Below, piece by piece: positions 32,177-41,383 of a DNA stretch of 64,000 nt. Source of the DNA: Acidiflorens sp963847715 (GTDB lineage: Bacteria > Acidobacteriota > Terriglobia > Terriglobales > Acidobacteriaceae); the NCBI GenBank assembly GCA_963847715.1, contig CAWKAZ010000013.1, forward strand, positions 186,001 to 250,000, read 5' to 3'. The position numbers and the translations under genes were made by a program. Under the pieces are notes generated by a model. That model saw only the letters and a program-made list of their open reading frames with translations, was not told the origin of the DNA and did not search any database. The stretch's first letter is position 1. Each line of letters opens with the position of its first letter.

Positions 32177-34432
32177 CTATTTCAATTCCTTATTCCAGAA
32201 ATCGTCCATCATGTGGTACAGGTGCATGCCGGCCCCCTGCCCCGAAATGCCGTGCGTTTTGTTTGGATACAGCATCAGCCGGAACTGCTTGCCAGTGCGG
32301 ATCAGCATGTCTATCATCTGGATCGAGTTCTGGAAGTGCACGTTGTCGTCACTTGTCCCATGCACCAGCAGCAACGATCCGTGCAGGCTACTAGCCGCGC
32401 TGACCATCGAATCGTCATAGGCGCTGCCATTGTCTTTCGGCATACCCAAGTAGCGCTCCGTATACGTCGAATCGTAGTCACGCCAGTTGCTCACCGGTGC
32501 CACAGATATCCCAGCCTTGAATCGGTCGGAGTGGGTGAGCGCATAGAGTGTCATTGAACCGCCGTTCGACCAGCCCCAGATCCCGGTGCGCGACCGGTCG
32601 AGTTGCGGAAATTGTGAATACAACTGGTCGAGCGCCGTGAGTTGATCTTTCAATTCGACGATGCCGAATTGCCGGCGGATCGCTGCCGAGAATTTCTTGC
32701 CTCGATTCGGAGTTCCGCGATTATCGACCGCAAAGATCGCAAAGCCTTCGTTCGCCAGCAACTGGTGGAAGAGTCCCCGGGCTCCGCCCCAAGCATCCTG
32801 CACGACTTGGCCCGCAGGGCCGCCGTAGGTGTAGTCGATCAGCGGGATCTTCTGGCTCGCATCTGCATGGCGCGGCATGATCAGGTACCCGTAGAGCACG
32901 GTGCCGTCGTCCGCTTTGAATTCCAGAGGCTTCGGCGGAATCGGGTTGTAGTCCGCAATACTGCGGCCCTCCCAGATCTTCTGGCATGGAGCAGTGGCGG
33001 GGGAACAAATTGCAATTCGAGGTGGAGTCAACGCCGCAGAATGTGTTTCCACGAAATGCTTGCCGTCCCCGGCAAAGTTGGCGCTGTAGTTACCGTCCTC
33101 CGACGAAACACTCTGCATGCCCGAGCCGTCCAGTTTCACAGAGAAAACCTTTTCCTGTCGCGGATCGGACTTGTTCGCCGTGAAGAACACTGTGCCTGAG
33201 TCACCGTCAACTCCGTTGACTGCGATGACCTCGTAGTCTCCGCTCTCCAATTGACGCTCGAGTTTCGCGTCGGCCGCCAGCGGGTCAGGTCCGTTGAAGC
33301 TGTAGAGATAGATGTGCGTGTTGCCATCGCGCCAACTGGTCCACAGAAAACGGTCGCCTGATCGAAGCACGCGAAAGTCGTCGTTGACGTTAACCCACGC
33401 CGTTGGCTCCGACTCGGTCAGCACTTTGCGCGACCGTCCTGACTTCGCGTCAATGAAGTAGAGGTCCAGGGTGTCCTGCTTGCGATTCAGTACCTCGGCC
33501 CAAGCCCAGTTTTCGCGAATCCACCCAAAGCGCGGCACATAGGTGTCGTCGTCGTCGGTGAGCTTGATCCAGCGCACCTTGCCGCCGCTGCTGCCTACTA
33601 CTCCCAAACGCACGCTGGGGTTCGGATCGCCTGCCTTCGGATATTTTTCCTGCTCCACACGCGGATGCGTCGGAAGCCAGTCGGTGATGGGATAAGTCGG
33701 CACTCGAGTCTCATCCATCTGCAGAAAGAGAATCTCGTGGCCCTCCGGAGACCAAAAGAAATTGCTGCGCACGGCCAGTTCTTCGGCGTAAAGCCAGTCG
33801 ACTTCGCCGTTCAGAATGTTGTCTTGCTTGTCTTTGTCCCTGTCTCTGTCTTTCTCTTTTTCCTCGCGCGTAATCGGGACTTCGCCTTCTTCTCCCGACA
33901 CTGGATGAACGTAGAGATTGTGCTTGCGGACGTAGGCGAGCCGCTTGCCGTCGGGCGAGAATTTCGGGTCTTCGCTCGGGTCGGGCGACGACGTAAGCTG
34001 CACCGCGGTGCCTGTGTCCAGGCTGAAGTACCAGAGCTGTCCCTGCGAATCGAACAGCAGATGCTTGGAGTCGGGCGACCAGGAATAGGCGGCGACATGG
34101 TACCGCGTAACCCGTTCCTTCTCGCGTTCGTCCTGAATCCGGCTCGCGGGCGGCGCCAGCTGCGACAGTTTGCCCTCACTGACCAGGACTTTTTTCTCGC
34201 CCGTCGTCACATCCACATACCAAAGTTCGCCGTGCTCGCCCGAGTTGTCGCGCTGCACGAAAGAAACTTTGGTTCCGTCCGGACTCCACTTGATCGTTTC
34301 TGGAGCGCGGCCAGTGACGCCACCATCGGCGAAGATCTGCTCGATCGTGAGTTGTTTGGGAGCGGCTGTCTGGGCGAAAGCCGCGGAAAGAAGTAACAGG
34401 CTAGCAATGAAGGCGCACGAAAGTTGTTTCAC
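32177..34432 (-). CDS. Secreted dipeptidyl-peptidase IV-like serine peptidase (S9)
   Basis: From GTG 34432 (GGGAG upstream) the product has ~751 residues: signal peptide (SCAFIASLLLLSAAFAQ), DPP-IV-type beta-propeller (WSPDGTKVSF, FSPDGKRLAYV), acidic KEKDRDRDKDKQ insert, and C-terminal alpha/beta hydrolase with GWSNGGS (Ser), HGTSDDNVHF (Asp) and KTHGISG (His). Family role: removes dipeptides from the N-terminus of peptides. The nucleophile motif has Asn where classical DPP-IV has Tyr. Confidence 0.92.
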   Translation of the reverse strand: MKQLSCAFIASLLLLSAAFAQTAAPKQLTIEQIFADGGVTGRAPETIKWSPDGTKVSFVQRDNSGEHGELWYVDVTTGEKKVLVSEGKLSQLAPPASRIQDEREKERVTRYHVAAYSWSPDSKHLLFDSQGQLWYFSLDTGTAVQLTSSPDPSEDPKFSPDGKRLAYVRKHNLYVHPVSGEEGEVPITREEKEKDRDRDKDKQDNILNGEVDWLYAEELAVRSNFFWSPEGHEILFLQMDETRVPTYPITDWLPTHPRVEQEKYPKAGDPNPSVRLGVVGSSGGKVRWIKLTDDDDTYVPRFGWIRENWAWAEVLNRKQDTLDLYFIDAKSGRSRKVLTESEPTAWVNVNDDFRVLRSGDRFLWTSWRDGNTHIYLYSFNGPDPLAADAKLERQLESGDYEVIAVNGVDGDSGTVFFTANKSDPRQEKVFSVKLDGSGMQSVSSEDGNYSANFAGDGKHFVETHSAALTPPRIAICSPATAPCQKIWEGRSIADYNPIPPKPLEFKADDGTVLYGYLIMPRHADASQKIPLIDYTYGGPAGQVVQDAWGGARGLFHQLLANEGFAIFAVDNRGTPNRGKKFSAAIRRQFGIVELKDQLTALDQLYSQFPQLDRSRTGIWGWSNGGSMTLYALTHSDRFKAGISVAPVSNWRDYDSTYTERYLGMPKDNGSAYDDSMVSAASSLHGSLLLVHGTSDDNVHFQNSIQMIDMLIRTGKQFRLMLYPNKTHGISGQGAGMHLYHMMDDFWNKELK

Positions 34433-34551
34433 GAACTGGCTCCCATTCAGCACGAGGTATGGCTCCAGGTCCGAGCACGAGTGAAACTCAAGAGTGTACA
34501 ACGTAGTGTGATGGTTGTGTCCGAAGGATTGGTTGTTATGTCAATTCGGAG

Positions 34552-35184
34552 TTATCCGGAGACGACGGCCTTGATCTCCGACCTCGCGGGATGTTTGGCT
34601 TCGTAAGCGGCAATCTTCGCTTCGTGTTGCAGCGTTAGCCCGATGTCGTCGAGGCCATTCATGAGGCAGTGGCGCGAAAATTCGTCCATTACGAACGTGG
34701 CAGCAAAACCGCGCTCATCCTCGACTCGCAAGGACTCGAGATCAACGGTGATCTGGTAGTGGTCGCTTTCTTTCGAGCGTCGCATGATTTCCGCAATCTG
34801 TTCGTCGCTGAGCCGCACCGTCAGCAATCCATTTTTGAGGCTGTTATTGGCAAAAATGTCCGCGAATGAAGAGGCGATCACCACCCGGAATCCGTAATCC
34901 GCGAGCGCCCAGACCGCATGTTCGCGCGACGATCCGCAACCAAAATTTTTTCCCGCGACCAGGACCGATGCCTTCGCATAGCGCGGGTCATCGAGCACAA
35001 AGTCGCCAGTCTTCTTTCCGGACTCTTTGCCATCGCCCAAAAAGCGCCAGTCGTAAAAAAGGAACTCTCCGAATCCTGTGCGCTCGATGCGCTTCAGAAA
35101 CTGCTTGGGGATGATCTGATCGGTATCGACATTGACTTTGTCGAGCGGGACGACTGCGCCGGTATGTTTACGAAATGGTTGCAT
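34552..35184 (-). CDS. leuD: 3-isopropylmalate dehydratase small subunit
   Basis: A 210-residue LeuD: VNVDTDQIIPKQFLK, GKNFGCGSSREHAVWAL, FADIFANNSLKNGLL. Forms a heterodimer with LeuC and isomerises 2- to 3-isopropylmalate in leucine synthesis. It is downstream of leuC on the same strand with a 107-base gap containing a large hairpin. Confidence 0.96.
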   Translation of the reverse strand: MQPFRKHTGAVVPLDKVNVDTDQIIPKQFLKRIERTGFGEFLFYDWRFLGDGKESGKKTGDFVLDDPRYAKASVLVAGKNFGCGSSREHAVWALADYGFRVVIASSFADIFANNSLKNGLLTVRLSDEQIAEIMRRSKESDHYQITVDLESLRVEDERGFAATFVMDEFSRHCLMNGLDDIGLTLQHEAKIAAYEAKHPARSEIKAVVSG

Positions 35185-35204
35185 AGATTGGTCTCAGTCG
35201 GATT

Positions 35205-35288
35205 GTCGTTGGTCGTTCGTCGTTGGTCGATCGCAATTCAGCGGCTGATTCGACAGCCCGAACGACCAACGACTAGCGACTAACGACC
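35205..35288. repeat. Heptamer-unit inverted repeat, copy 9, between leuC and leuD
   Basis: The left arm (35205-35232) has units GTCGTTG/GTCGTTC. The right arm (35259-35288) has CCAACGA/CTAACGA units. Long complementary arms with a ~26-base loop. Same unit family as copies 4 and 11. It would form in the leuCD transcript. Confidence 0.85.
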
Positions 35289-35291
35289 GAG

Positions 35292-36701
35292 CTACTCAAA
35301 CTGCCACTTCCTTACATCCGTAAAATGCCCCGCAATCGCCGCCGCCGCCGCCATCATGGGACTGACCAGGTGCGTACGTCCTCCGCGTCCCTGCCGTCCT
35401 TCGAAATTACGGTTGCTGGTCGACGCGCAACGCTCGCCCGGCTGCAGGATGTCCGGATTCATGCCCAGGCACATCGAGCATCCCGATTCGCGCCATTCGA
35501 ATCCAGCGTCCAAAAAGATGCGATCCAGGCCTTCCTGTTCCGCGGCATGCTTGATCGCCTGCGACCCCGGCACCACCATCGCGCGCACTTTCGGATTCAC
35601 ATGCTGACCCTTAGCCACGCGCGCCGCTGCCCGCAGATCTTCGATGCGGGAGTTGGTGCATGATCCAATGAAGACGCGGTCAACAGCAATCTTTTCGATC
35701 GGCATGCCCGGATCCAGGCCCATGTAGGCCAGCGCCTGTTCCGCGGCGCGGCGGTCACCTTCCTGCGAGAAGCTCTTCAACTCTGGAACGCGCGCATTCA
35801 CCGGCACGACCATTCCCGGGTTTGTCCCCCACGTTACAAACGGCGCTAGCGACGCCGCATCAATCTCGATGACGCGGTCGAACTTCGCTTCCTGATCGCC
35901 AGCCAATGTTCGCCAGTACCCAACTGCATCTTCCCAATCCTTCCCCTTTGGAGCAAAACGTCGTCCTTTGACATAAGAGAAAGTAGTCTCGTCGGGCGCG
36001 ATCATTCCAGCGCGCGCTCCAGCCTCGATGCTCATATTGCAGAGGGTCATGCGGCCTTCCATCGACAAGCCACGTATCGCGTCCCCGGCGTACTCGATCA
36101 CGTGCCCAGTGGCGCCGTCTGTCCCGATACGGCCGATGATCCCGAGTGCGAGATCCTTGGCCGTGACGCCCTCCGCCAGTTGCCCGCGCACCTGAATCTG
36201 CATCGTTTTCGGTTTGTTCTGCGGCAGACACTGCGTCGCGAGCACGTGTTCAACTTCCGAGGTGCCAATACCGAACGCAAGTGATCCGAACGCACCGTGC
36301 GTCGAAGTGTGACTGTCACCGCAGACGATCGTCATCCCCGGCAGCGTGATGCCCAATTCCGGCCCGATGATGTGCACAATGCCCTGTTCGGCCGAGTCCA
36401 TGTCGAAGAACGGAACGCCAAACTCGCGGCAGTTTTTCTGCAGCGCCTCGATCTGTTTCGCTGCAATCGGGTCGGTAATCGGCAGACCACGCGGAGTAGT
36501 CGGAATATTGTGATCGACGGTGGCCACGGTACGCAAAGGTTGGCGCAGACGCCGACCATTGGCGCGCAACCCGTCAAATGCCTGGGGCGAAGTGACTTCA
36601 TGCACCAGGTGCAGATCGATATAGAGCAGCGCCGACTGCCCTTCGGGAGCGGCAACCACGTGCACGTCCCAGACTTTCTCAAACAGGGTGCGAGGAGCCA
36701 T
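35292..36701 (-). CDS. leuC: 3-isopropylmalate dehydratase large subunit
   Basis: Starts MAPRTLFEKVWDVHVV at 36701; product 469 residues. Aconitase-family signatures CGDSHTSTHGAFGSLAFGIG, IGSCTNSRIEDLR and SGCSMCLGMN supply the three cysteines for the 4Fe-4S cluster. Acts with LeuD in leucine biosynthesis. Confidence 0.96.
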   Translation of the reverse strand: MAPRTLFEKVWDVHVVAAPEGQSALLYIDLHLVHEVTSPQAFDGLRANGRRLRQPLRTVATVDHNIPTTPRGLPITDPIAAKQIEALQKNCREFGVPFFDMDSAEQGIVHIIGPELGITLPGMTIVCGDSHTSTHGAFGSLAFGIGTSEVEHVLATQCLPQNKPKTMQIQVRGQLAEGVTAKDLALGIIGRIGTDGATGHVIEYAGDAIRGLSMEGRMTLCNMSIEAGARAGMIAPDETTFSYVKGRRFAPKGKDWEDAVGYWRTLAGDQEAKFDRVIEIDAASLAPFVTWGTNPGMVVPVNARVPELKSFSQEGDRRAAEQALAYMGLDPGMPIEKIAVDRVFIGSCTNSRIEDLRAAARVAKGQHVNPKVRAMVVPGSQAIKHAAEQEGLDRIFLDAGFEWRESGCSMCLGMNPDILQPGERCASTSNRNFEGRQGRGGRTHLVSPMMAAAAAIAGHFTDVRKWQFE

Positions 36702-36849
36702 GGGTAAGTTTCGCCCAGAGTAGGCCGACATTCAAGGCCACGACATCCGAGGCGCAAGATCTGGGATCGTGCGCCGCTCATCGGAGATTAAGCAGCAGCA
36801 CAAGTCGCCGTTTCCATTTATCATTTAAGCGGTCTTTCAAGGAAAATGC

Positions 36850-37659
36850 ATGATCAACGGCAAACGCATTGCCGTCGTGTTACCCGCGTACAACGCGGAA
36901 AAAACGCTGGAAGCGACGGTGCGAGAGCTGCCGGACCTGGTCGATATCCGCATCCTTGTCGACGACCATAGTACCGACCGGACCCTCGATGTCGCCCACC
37001 GCCTGGGATTGCAGTCGTTCGTCCACAACCGCAACTACGGCTACGGCCGGAACCAGCAGACCTGTTATCGCGAAGCACTGGCCGCCGGCGCTGACGTCGT
37101 CATCATGGTGCACCCCGACTACCAGTACACTCCGTTGCTGGTCACGGCCATGGCGAGCATGATCGCGTATGGCGTGTACGACGTCGTTCTCGGGTCCCGC
37201 ATTATTGGCGGTACGGCGCTGCGCGGAGGCATGCCTCTCTATAAATACGTTGCGAATCGCCTGCTGACGGCTTTCGAGAACATGTTCCTGCGCGTCAAGC
37301 TCTCCGAATATCACACCGGATACCGTGCCTTCACCCGCGAAGTGTTGACGAGGCTGCCGCTGGGTGAGAACAGCGACGATTTTGTTTTCGACAACCAGAT
37401 GCTCGCGCAATGCGTTTACTTCGGCTTCCGCATTGGCGAGGTATCCTGTCCGACGAAATATTTTGAGGAAGCATCGTCCATCAATTTCCGGCGCAGCGTC
37501 GAATACGGGTTAGGAGTTCTCGGAACCACGCTGCAATTTGCGCTGCAAAGGGCCGGAATCGGCCAGAATCCGATCTTCAGTGAGAAGGGAAAGACTCTCG
37601 AGGCGGGCTCGGAGCCATACTACGAAGGACGGCTCCCGACCGCGTCGCCGCCGCACTAA
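36850..37659 (+). CDS. Family 2 glycosyltransferase (DPM1/polyprenol-phosphate type)
   Basis: A 269-residue GT-A protein: IAVVLPAYNAEKTL, VDDHSTDRT, MVHPDYQY (DxD-like), GSRIIGG, and a C-terminal hydrophobic stretch. Family role: transfers a sugar from a nucleotide sugar to a lipid carrier or glycan. No glycan cluster surrounds it. Divergent from leuC. Confidence 0.9.
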   Translation: MINGKRIAVVLPAYNAEKTLEATVRELPDLVDIRILVDDHSTDRTLDVAHRLGLQSFVHNRNYGYGRNQQTCYREALAAGADVVIMVHPDYQYTPLLVTAMASMIAYGVYDVVLGSRIIGGTALRGGMPLYKYVANRLLTAFENMFLRVKLSEYHTGYRAFTREVLTRLPLGENSDDFVFDNQMLAQCVYFGFRIGEVSCPTKYFEEASSINFRRSVEYGLGVLGTTLQFALQRAGIGQNPIFSEKGKTLEAGSEPYYEGRLPTASPPH

Positions 37660-37666
37660 GTAAAGC

Positions 37667-39140
37667 TCAGTCCACGCGGCACACCCGCACCGCTGAATTC
37701 TCATACGGACATTCCAGTCCACCCGGACCAGGCTGTTCGACGACCACCCAACTGATGCCATACTTTTGTCGAAGACGCTGGAAGTCTGTCTTGCCAAACT
37801 GCTTCCAATTCTTCTGATCCTCGACCTGCTCCAGCCACGGAACCGAAAGTGGCGGGAACATGGAGCTCGCACCCTTATCCTTGACCAGATCCGCCAGCAT
37901 GCTGCGTTCTGCCCGCGCGCGGAATCCATTCTCATCTTCGCCCGGCAACTCCATGTGCCGCGGATCGAGAGCAAACAAAGCATCCACGGGCGTGTTGTCG
38001 CGAATCCAATCAAATGCCTGCGCCCACTGGTTGCGCGGCTGCGCCCACGGCCACTCGACCTGAGCGCTGGCAGGAAATAGCTGCCGTTGCGCAAAGAACA
38101 TTCCTGCGCAGAGCGGAACAAACAACACGAGCCACCGCCATGCCTTCGACTTGCAGCACGTACTGTCCCAGCAAGCCACCCCCAATGACGATGAGAACCA
38201 TGTAGGTGAGCGCCAGGCAGCGCAGAGGTTCGAGTCGTGCAAGCGCTTCAAAGCGAGCCGGAATGCCAAGGACCAGGGCTCCGGCCAAGCCGGCCAAGAT
38301 AAATGGCACCATCGCGCGCGAGACGAGCTCAAGGTTTTCGTTTTCCTGCCTCCGGGCAAAGCGAGCCAACCACCAGAACAGAAGCAGCGGACCAATCACT
38401 CCCAGCCACTCGTACCATTCCCAGCGCTGGATATAAAAATACGGCTGGCGTCGTGCGACCTCATGATAGGCAGCGGGAGGGGGATCGAGCGTGAGGCCAA
38501 ACGGCAGCAAGGCCGCAAACCCGAGCGCTCGCGGGCGGTACCGGCGAAGTATAAAAAGCCACGCGCAGAACGCGATGGCAAAGCTAGCCATGAGGGGGTG
38601 AACCAGCGCAGCGAAAATCAGCCACAGCGCGGAACGCCAGTACTTGCGGTGCAATACCTCCGCCACGGCAAATATCGCTGAGAACGCCGCCAGGTTTCGC
38701 GGATTCAAGTACTGATCCAGAATGTACAGCGCGGTCCCAGCAATCGGCAGGGTCAGCAGCGCCGCCATTAGAGCAACCGCAGCCCACCGCGCCCGCTCGT
38801 CTTCAAAAAAAGCTGATGCAAGACGCCAGCTACCCGCCAGCAACAAGAAGATGGAAATCAGATGCCACATAAACGCAGCCGAAGGCAGTGGGAGGTGCGT
38901 AGCTCGCACCGAAAAGGCGATCAGATTTGGATACAGCGTGTGCCCGGCATGCTCCCCGAAAAACTGCGCATTCGCAGGAAACAGGCTGGGATTCAGTACC
39001 TTCAAAATGCCGGGAAGATAGATCTCCGCGTCCTCGGCGTAGGGGTGGTAGCCATGAATGAGAAGCGCGATGAAGGTCAACAGCAGCAGGCCAGAAATGC
39101 GACCGGCAGTCCGTCTGAAATTGAAGGTTGAGTGATCCAT
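37667..39140 (-). CDS. Large multi-pass membrane protein, frameshifted
   Basis: Starts MDHSTFNFRR at 39140. Around ten hydrophobic helices, including GLLLLTFIALLIHGYHPYAEDAEIYLPGI, a conserved-looking loop similar to DUF6798/glycosyltransferase-like membrane proteins. After GGGLLGQYVLQ the frame is lost at about 38154. The neighbouring frame continues SKAWRWLVLFVPLCAGMFF and a soluble C-terminal domain (DWIRDNTPVDALFALDPRH ... VRVCRVD) to 37667. One base indel joins them. Function unknown; possibly an integral glycosyltransferase. Confidence 0.7.
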
Positions 39141-39239
39141 CTCGGTGTGCACGAAGATTACAACAGAAAACATTCTCTGCCGGAAGCCAGGGTAGCGCTT
39201 GCGACTCGCTTCGGCAGCCCGTAGCATCTAAACAGAAAC

Positions 39240-40487
39240 ATGGATTCAACCACCTCCACGAACGCCACAAACGGAAGAACGCACCTGGCCGTCGGCGAGA
39301 TCTTCAGCTTTGCCTACGAAACGTTTATGAGCAACAAAGTGCGGTTCGCCCTAACCGCACTCGGCATGGTCATTGGAACCGCATCCCTGATTCTGGTCAC
39401 CACCATCGGCCTCACCGGCAAGCAATACCTCTTGAACCAGATTCAATCGATCGGGTCAAACTGGATCTACGCGGAATATGAAAGCGGCGGTGGCCGCATC
39501 ACCGATACCGGGAATGACGCTCTCACCATTCAAGACATGGAGGCGGTGCAGCGTGAAGTCAGCGGCATTGTTGCCGCGTCTCCCGTACTCCCGCTCAATG
39601 AACGCGTGGCCGTCGGAGGCGGCAAGGAACGCGACTTGCAGATCATGGGGGTCTATCCGGAGTACGAGCAGGTCCGCAACCTGGTCATGCTGCAAGGCCG
39701 CTTCTTCGATCAGCAAGATGCTCAGGCCCACAATAAGGTCGGAGTCATTACTCCGAAACTCGCGATCCAGCTCTACGGCTCCGAAGAAGCCTCGCTGGGA
39801 AAAACGCTCAAACTGAGCGGGCTTCCGTTCACCATTATCGGCACCTTCCGCGAGCGCGTGGACACGCTCGGGCAATCGGAGGTGACCGACAACACCATGC
39901 TGATTCCCTACACTGTGATCCGCTATTTCCAGGAAACACCCGTGGTGAAGCAGATCTTTTTTTCCGCGGCCGACGCGTCTCTGGTGGTGCCGGTGACGGC
40001 GCAAGTGCAACGCGTGATCCAGTCGCGCCATCGGCCGGAATCCGTCTACAGCGTCAGAAATCTCACGCAACTGGTTTCGATGGCCGATAAGATCGCGACC
40101 GCCATGACCATGGTTCTGCTGGCTGTGTCGCTGGTCGTGCTGCTGGTCAGCGGGATCGGCATCATGAACATCATGCTGGCCACCGTCAGCGCGCGCATTC
40201 GCGAAATCGGCATCCGCAAAGCTATCGGCGCGACCAATCGCGAGATTCGCTTTCAGTTTCTCTCCGAAGCCATTCTCATCTCGCTGATCGGCGGCGTCAT
40301 CGGGATTGTCGTCGGCCTCGCCATCCCGTTCTCGGTTCGCTTTTTCACGGAGTATCGCATTCCCATCTCCGGCCTTTCGGCCATCATCGCCATCGTGGTT
40401 TCGTCGCTGGTCGGTATCTTGTTCGGGACCGTTCCCGCGATCCGCGCCGCGCAGCTCGATCCCGTCGAGAGCCTGCGCTACGAATAG
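39240..40487 (+). CDS. MacB/FtsX-type ABC transporter permease
   Basis: A 415-residue protein: N-terminal transmembrane helix (ALTALGMVIGTASLILVTTIG), large periplasmic MacB_PCD domain, and three C-terminal helices with SGIGIMNIMLATVSARIREIGIRKAIGAT and AIRAAQLDPVESLRYE. Family role: mechanotransmission-type efflux or lipoprotein handling. No ATPase gene is adjacent in the window. Confidence 0.92.
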   Translation: MDSTTSTNATNGRTHLAVGEIFSFAYETFMSNKVRFALTALGMVIGTASLILVTTIGLTGKQYLLNQIQSIGSNWIYAEYESGGGRITDTGNDALTIQDMEAVQREVSGIVAASPVLPLNERVAVGGGKERDLQIMGVYPEYEQVRNLVMLQGRFFDQQDAQAHNKVGVITPKLAIQLYGSEEASLGKTLKLSGLPFTIIGTFRERVDTLGQSEVTDNTMLIPYTVIRYFQETPVVKQIFFSAADASLVVPVTAQVQRVIQSRHRPESVYSVRNLTQLVSMADKIATAMTMVLLAVSLVVLLVSGIGIMNIMLATVSARIREIGIRKAIGATNREIRFQFLSEAILISLIGGVIGIVVGLAIPFSVRFFTEYRIPISGLSAIIAIVVSSLVGILFGTVPAIRAAQLDPVESLRYE

Positions 40488-40560
40488 CGGAAGTGGGTCT
40501 CCATCACCATACTGGTCGATTATCATAAAATTGACGGAAGCGGCGAAAACGTTTTCACGC

Positions 40561-41256
40561 ATGACGCTATCCACTCGATCTCGTGCCGTAGTCCTGTTAA
40601 GCGGAGGGATGGATTCCTGCGTCTGCGCGGCGCTCGCCTCGCGCGACCACCAAGCGGCCGCTGTCCACGTGAGCTACGGCCAACGCACTGAAGCGCGCGA
40701 ACGGCGATCGTTTGAAAGCATCTGCGACCGGCTGGGAATTCGCGACCGGCTCCTTGTCCGCAACGAAGCTCTGCGCGCCATTGGAGGGTCAGCCCTCACG
40801 GATCCGAACATTACCGTTCCGGAAGCTCATACCATCGGGGCCAGCGTCCCTGTCACCTACGTACCGTTCCGCAACGCGCATTTTCTTTCGGTCGCGGTCA
40901 GCTGGGCGGAGGTGCTGGGAGCCGAAAAAGTCTACATCGGAGCCGTCGAGCCCGACAGTTCCGGATATCCGGACTGCCGGCCGGAATATTACCGGGCGTT
41001 CAACGAAGTTGTAAAAGCGGGCACAAAAGAGGGGACGATCCGCGTCGTGACGCCGCTGATCGCCATGCACAAAGCCGAGATTGTGACGCTTGGCCTTGAA
41101 CTCGGTGCCCCCTTCGATTTAACGTGGTCATGCTACCAGCGTGAGGATCGAGCCTGCGGCGTCTGCGACAGTTGTGCGCTCCGGTTAAGGGCGTTTCGCG
41201 ATGCGGGTGCGAAGGACCCTATTCCATACGCGGAAGCTGGTGTCGAAGTTCGCTGA
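40561..41256 (+). CDS. queC: 7-cyano-7-deazaguanine synthase QueC
   Basis: A 231-residue PP-loop enzyme: VVLLSGGMDSCVCAALA (residues 10-26), YVPFRNAHFLSVAVSWAE, GAVEPDSSGYPDCRPEYY, and the zinc cluster SCYQRE...CGVCDSC. Converts 7-carboxy-7-deazaguanine to preQ0 with ATP and ammonia, in queuosine tRNA modification. ATG 40561 chosen on family length. Confidence 0.95.
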   Translation: MTLSTRSRAVVLLSGGMDSCVCAALASRDHQAAAVHVSYGQRTEARERRSFESICDRLGIRDRLLVRNEALRAIGGSALTDPNITVPEAHTIGASVPVTYVPFRNAHFLSVAVSWAEVLGAEKVYIGAVEPDSSGYPDCRPEYYRAFNEVVKAGTKEGTIRVVTPLIAMHKAEIVTLGLELGAPFDLTWSCYQREDRACGVCDSCALRLRAFRDAGAKDPIPYAEAGVEVR

Positions 41257-41383
41257 TTGACAGCAGTCGTTTGCGTTTTTCCATTGCCTGGGCCCGGCAT
41301 CAGTGCCCTGACGGTCGAAAAACGGCAAACAGTTCGTTGGACAGAGTTCAGTAAATTCAGAAGCAATGCCGGGAGGCAAAATC

